From NCBI GenBank assembly GCA_029212415.1, contig JARGOF010000003.1, positions 62,001 to 126,000 of the forward strand: a stretch of 64,000 bases of DNA. The letters run 5' to 3'. The notes beneath the pieces are model-generated. The model ran no database searches. It worked only from the letters and a program-made list of their open reading frames with translations, and was not told the origin of the DNA. The first letter of the stretch is position 1, and every line of letters starts with the position of its first letter. The position numbers and the translations under genes are program-made. The DNA is from Rhizobiaceae bacterium (GTDB taxonomy: Bacteria > Pseudomonadota > Alphaproteobacteria > Rhizobiales > Rhizobiaceae). Of this stretch, positions 61,176-64,000 are shown piece by piece.

Positions 61176-63599
61176 ATGGTCCAGCATTCTGCAAAACATC
61201 TCATCATTGGTGGGGGCATCATCGGCTGTTCGACGGCCTACCATCTTGCCAAGAATGGTGAGAAGGATGTCGTGCTGCTGGAAAAGGCCATGCTTACAGA
61301 CGGCGCCACCTGGCATGCCGCCGGTCTGGTGGGGCAGTTGCGCGGTTCACGCAACACGACCCGCATGCTCAAGCGGTCTGTTGACATGTATGACCAGCTG
61401 GAAGCCGAGACCGGGATGGCGTTTGACTGGAAAAAGGTTGGAAGCCTGCGTTTGGCCGCCACCCGGGAGCGGTTGCTCGAAGCAAAACGCCTGACCACAA
61501 TGGCCCGCAGCTTTGATCTTGAGATGCACATGATTTCTGCCGCGGAAGCAAAGGCGCTGTTTCCCTATATCGACGAAAGCGCGCTGCATGGCGCGGCCTT
61601 CATTCCCTCTGACGGGCATGTTGATCCAGCAGGCCTGTGCCAGGCCATTGCCAGCGGCGCCAGAAAATACGGGGCTGACATTCGCCAAGGTGTCAAGGTT
61701 CTGGATTTTGAGGTCACCAATGGGCGAATCACACAGGTGATCACGTCAAAGGGCACCTATGAGGCTGAAAACATCATCATGGCAGCCGGCATGTGGAGCC
61801 GTGAACTGGGTGCAAAGCTGAACCTTCATATTCCGGCCTGTGCGGTTGAGCACCAATATATCGTGACCGAACCCCTGCCGGATCCCGAATTGGTGAAATC
61901 ACTGCCGCAACTGCGCGACCCGGAACGGCTGGTCTATTATAAACCGGATGCCGGTGGCCGGTTGGTCATTGGCGGTTACGAGGAAGGAACGCTGCCCTTT
62001 GGTGACAAGGGAATTCCCGGAGAGTTCACCCGCCAGTTGCTGCCCGACAATTTGGACCGCTTTAGCCCGCTGGCCGAACTTGCGGCGCAGGTCACGCCGA
62101 TCTTGAACGAAGTCGGTATTCGAACCGTCATCAATGGGCCGATTCCCTATTCTGCCGATGGTGATTTTGTCATGGGCTGGGTGCCGGGCATTGACAATCT
62201 GATGATGGCCACGGGGTTCCTCTATGGCATCGCCGCCGGTGGCGGGGCGGGCGAAATGATTGCGCAATGGGTTGTCGAAGGACAGCCATCACTTGATCTG
62301 TGGCCTTTGGATATTCGCCGTTTTGGTCCTCACCATGGCACAAGGGCGTTCATGTATCCGCGTGCCGTCGAGCATTATGCGCATCACTACAAGATGCGTT
62401 ATCCGGGGCAGGAACATGAAACGGCGCGCGGTTTGCGACGCTCTCCACTCTATGAGACGCTGAAGCGCCAGGGTGCTGTCTACGGATCCAAAAACGGTTG
62501 GGAACGTCCGCTGTGGTTTGCGCCGGAGGGTGTGGAGCCGGTCGATCAGCTCGATTTTCTCAATCCGGGCTGGCACCAATATGCTGCAGCCGAACACCAG
62601 GCCGTGCGCAATGGCGTCGCCCTGATCGATCAGTCGAGCTTTGCAAAGTTTGAAATGTTCGGTGCGGCGGCGCTTTCGACTCTCCAGCGTCTTGCCGCAT
62701 GCAATATGGACAAGCCCATCGGTACGGTTATCTATGCTCAGCTTTGCAATGCAAAAGGCGGGATCGAGGCGGATGTTACCATCACGCGACTGGCCGAGGA
62801 CCATTTCTACATCGTTACCGGCTCAGGATTCGGCACCCATGACAGCGACTGGATCCGGCGACATATGCCATCGGATGGATCGGTGCATCTGATCGAAGTG
62901 ACATCTGCGCGCGCCGTGGTGAATATGTGCGGCCCGAAGGCCCGCGAGGTGTTGCAGACGGTCAGCGAAAGCGATGTCTCCAATTTGGCATTCCCCTTTG
63001 GCACAGCGCGCGACATCATCATCGGCGCGGCACCGGTGCGCGCTGTCAGGATCGGTTTTGTCGGGGAACTGGGATGGGAACTGCATGTTCCAACGGAATT
63101 TGCCGCCCATGTCTATGAGGCTTTGTGGCATGCGGGAAAGGCCCATGGGATTTGCAATGTCGGCTATCGCGCCATCGACAGCCTGCGCATGGAAAAGGGC
63201 TATGTCTATTGGTCGGGCGACATTTCACCCGATTATACACCCATTGAGGCGGGGCTTGGTTTTCGGGTTCACTTGAAATCCGGCGGCGACTTCATCGGCA
63301 GGCAAGCGCTTGTGCGCCAGAAGAAAGAGGGGCCTGAACGCAGATTGTGCACCTTCGTTTGCGACGAAAAACTGCCGCTGTTTGGTGGTGAAACGATCCT
63401 GAAGAATGGCCAGACCGTGTCGCTGGTGACATCCCAGGGGTATGGTCACAGCGTCGGAAAAATGATCATGATGGGATATCTGCCCGCAGCGTACTGGGAT
63501 GAGACTGACTTCGAAGTCGAGCTGTTCGGAGACCACGTCAATATCAGGCGTGTGGATGGGCCGCTTTATGATGCGGACAACCTGCGGCTTAAACACTAG
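61176..63599 (+). CDS. GcvT-fused FAD-dependent dehydrogenase, second paralogue
   Basis: The 807-aa protein has the same architecture as 2511-4982: FAD motif LIIGGGIIGCSTAYHLAKNG, the covalent-FAD segment TWHAAGLVGQLRGSRNTTRM, and a C-terminal GcvT/folate domain (LCNAKGGIEADVTITRLAED, VGELGWELHV). It is predicted to demethylate an N-methylated amino acid such as dimethylglycine or sarcosine. ATG 61176 starts just before the FAD strand; the 49 in-frame codons upstream fall in the intergenic region. A choline-kinase-like gene follows 15 bases later. No glycine-betaine or choline oxidase gene is in the window. Confidence 0.84.
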   Translation: MVQHSAKHLIIGGGIIGCSTAYHLAKNGEKDVVLLEKAMLTDGATWHAAGLVGQLRGSRNTTRMLKRSVDMYDQLEAETGMAFDWKKVGSLRLAATRERLLEAKRLTTMARSFDLEMHMISAAEAKALFPYIDESALHGAAFIPSDGHVDPAGLCQAIASGARKYGADIRQGVKVLDFEVTNGRITQVITSKGTYEAENIIMAAGMWSRELGAKLNLHIPACAVEHQYIVTEPLPDPELVKSLPQLRDPERLVYYKPDAGGRLVIGGYEEGTLPFGDKGIPGEFTRQLLPDNLDRFSPLAELAAQVTPILNEVGIRTVINGPIPYSADGDFVMGWVPGIDNLMMATGFLYGIAAGGGAGEMIAQWVVEGQPSLDLWPLDIRRFGPHHGTRAFMYPRAVEHYAHHYKMRYPGQEHETARGLRRSPLYETLKRQGAVYGSKNGWERPLWFAPEGVEPVDQLDFLNPGWHQYAAAEHQAVRNGVALIDQSSFAKFEMFGAAALSTLQRLAACNMDKPIGTVIYAQLCNAKGGIEADVTITRLAEDHFYIVTGSGFGTHDSDWIRRHMPSDGSVHLIEVTSARAVVNMCGPKAREVLQTVSESDVSNLAFPFGTARDIIIGAAPVRAVRIGFVGELGWELHVPTEFAAHVYEALWHAGKAHGICNVGYRAIDSLRMEKGYVYWSGDISPDYTPIEAGLGFRVHLKSGGDFIGRQALVRQKKEGPERRLCTFVCDEKLPLFGGETILKNGQTVSLVTSQGYGHSVGKMIMMGYLPAAYWDETDFEVELFGDHVNIRRVDGPLYDADNLRLKH

Positions 63600-63614
63600 C
63601 GAGAGGGGCATGCC

Positions 63615-64000
63615 ATGAGTGAGTATCTTTCAGAAGTGACCAGAGCGCTTCGCCATGCTCCCGGTTTTGAGACCATAGGTGAGGATGAATGCCTACTGAC
63701 CCGCCTCGGAGGAATGACCAATCTGGTTTTTCTTGTTGAAGCAAGGCAGCAGAACATCATTGTGCGTATTCCGGGCGAGGGGACACAGGAATATATCGAC
63801 CGGGCGGTGGAGGCCAACAATGCACAGGCGGCCTATGCGGCCGGTGTATCGGCGAAAGTGCTCTACGTGAACCCGGACACCGGGTTGATGGTCAGCGAGG
63901 CAATCGAGAATATCGAAACAATGACGCCGGATCTCTTTGCGACGCACATGGGCGCACCGGCGCGGGCCGGCGCTGCACTTGCCAAGCTGCATGGATCCGG
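63615..64000 (+). CDS. Choline/ethanolamine kinase-like phosphotransferase, N-terminal part
   Basis: The frame from ATG 63615 is open to the window edge (128 codons). It shows the kinase-like N-lobe LLTRLGGMTNLVFLVEARQQ followed by NIIVRIPGEGTQEYIDRAVE and the acidic turn VNPDTGLMVSEAIEN, as in LicA-type choline kinases and related aminoglycoside phosphotransferases. AGAGGGG upstream is a good ribosome site. The catalytic loop is beyond the window. Pairing with a GcvT-fused dehydrogenase suggests a role with methylated amines; the substrate is not determinable. Confidence 0.72.
   Translation, partial: MSEYLSEVTRALRHAPGFETIGEDECLLTRLGGMTNLVFLVEARQQNIIVRIPGEGTQEYIDRAVEANNAQAAYAAGVSAKVLYVNPDTGLMVSEAIENIETMTPDLFATHMGAPARAGAALAKLHGS

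Overview
The window reads as a chromosomal segment of a marine-type alphaproteobacterium, most likely Hyphomicrobiales (Rhizobiales) or a close relative. This rests on the gene families and their combinations: a TauR-type MocR regulator beside xsc, a PcaQ-type pca regulator, DgcN/DgcA D-amino-acid genes, EnuR/Eut/Doe ectoine breakdown genes, ZnuC with a histidine-rich tail next to Zur, and two large GcvT-fused FAD dehydrogenases. Nearly every gene has a clear family. No rRNA, tRNA, phage, CRISPR or intact insertion sequence was seen. The species cannot be named from the sequence alone.

Layout. 1-2028 (minus): 5' part of xsc (sulfoacetaldehyde acetyltransferase) behind a TauR-like regulator. 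2511-4982: GcvT-fused FAD dehydrogenase. 5235-12984: a tight operon for aerobic CoA-dependent breakdown of an aromatic acid, best explained as 2-aminobenzoate (anthranilate): monooxygenase/reductase, SDR, MarR, enoyl-CoA hydratase, acyl-CoA dehydrogenase, aryl-CoA ligase, and an atypical Rid protein. 13126-15161: glucosylglycerate synthesis (phosphatase and GpgS). A low-G+C fucosyltransferase-like gene follows, bracketed by two diverged copies of the gpgS tail, then nagA. 17701-23799 (minus): ROK repressor, di-haem cytochrome, FG-GAP/ASPIC protein and beta-helix protein in one transcription unit, divergent from xylF-xylH-xylG-xylB-xylA and a GH43 xylosidase (24006-31858). 32013-34869: dgcN-dgcA-D-aminotransferase. 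35154-37330: glutaryl-CoA dehydrogenase and a LysR regulator. 37331-37663: no gene, but a near-perfect sigma-54 promoter followed by three strong hairpins. 37664-47707: AraC, flavin monooxygenase, maleylacetate reductase and hydroxyquinol dioxygenase, then pcaQ and pcaCHGIJF. 47909-50002: znuC-znuB-zur behind a Zur-box-like palindrome. 50052-59952: ectoine/hydroxyectoine breakdown (enuR, eutB, eutC, doeA, an M20 deacetylase, doeX, doeC, doeD), interrupted by a 280-bp palindrome-ended element. 60007-60780 (minus): cysQ. 61176-64000: a second GcvT-fused dehydrogenase and a cut-off choline-kinase-like gene.

Together these genes are a catabolic and osmolyte toolbox. Taurine, ectoines, methylated amines, pentoses, D-amino acids and aromatic acids all feed central metabolism; protocatechuate and hydroxyquinol both converge on 3-oxoadipate and pcaIJF. 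Several pathways are incomplete here (no pcaB/pcaD, znuA, uehABC/eutA or nagB), so partners must lie elsewhere.

The least explained parts are the ROK/di-haem/ASPIC/beta-helix unit, the orphan sigma-54 promoter with its structured leader, the mobile-looking element at the doeA stop codon, and the repeat-bracketed glycosyltransferase. Coordinates were read by eye, and all functions are inferred from motifs and context.
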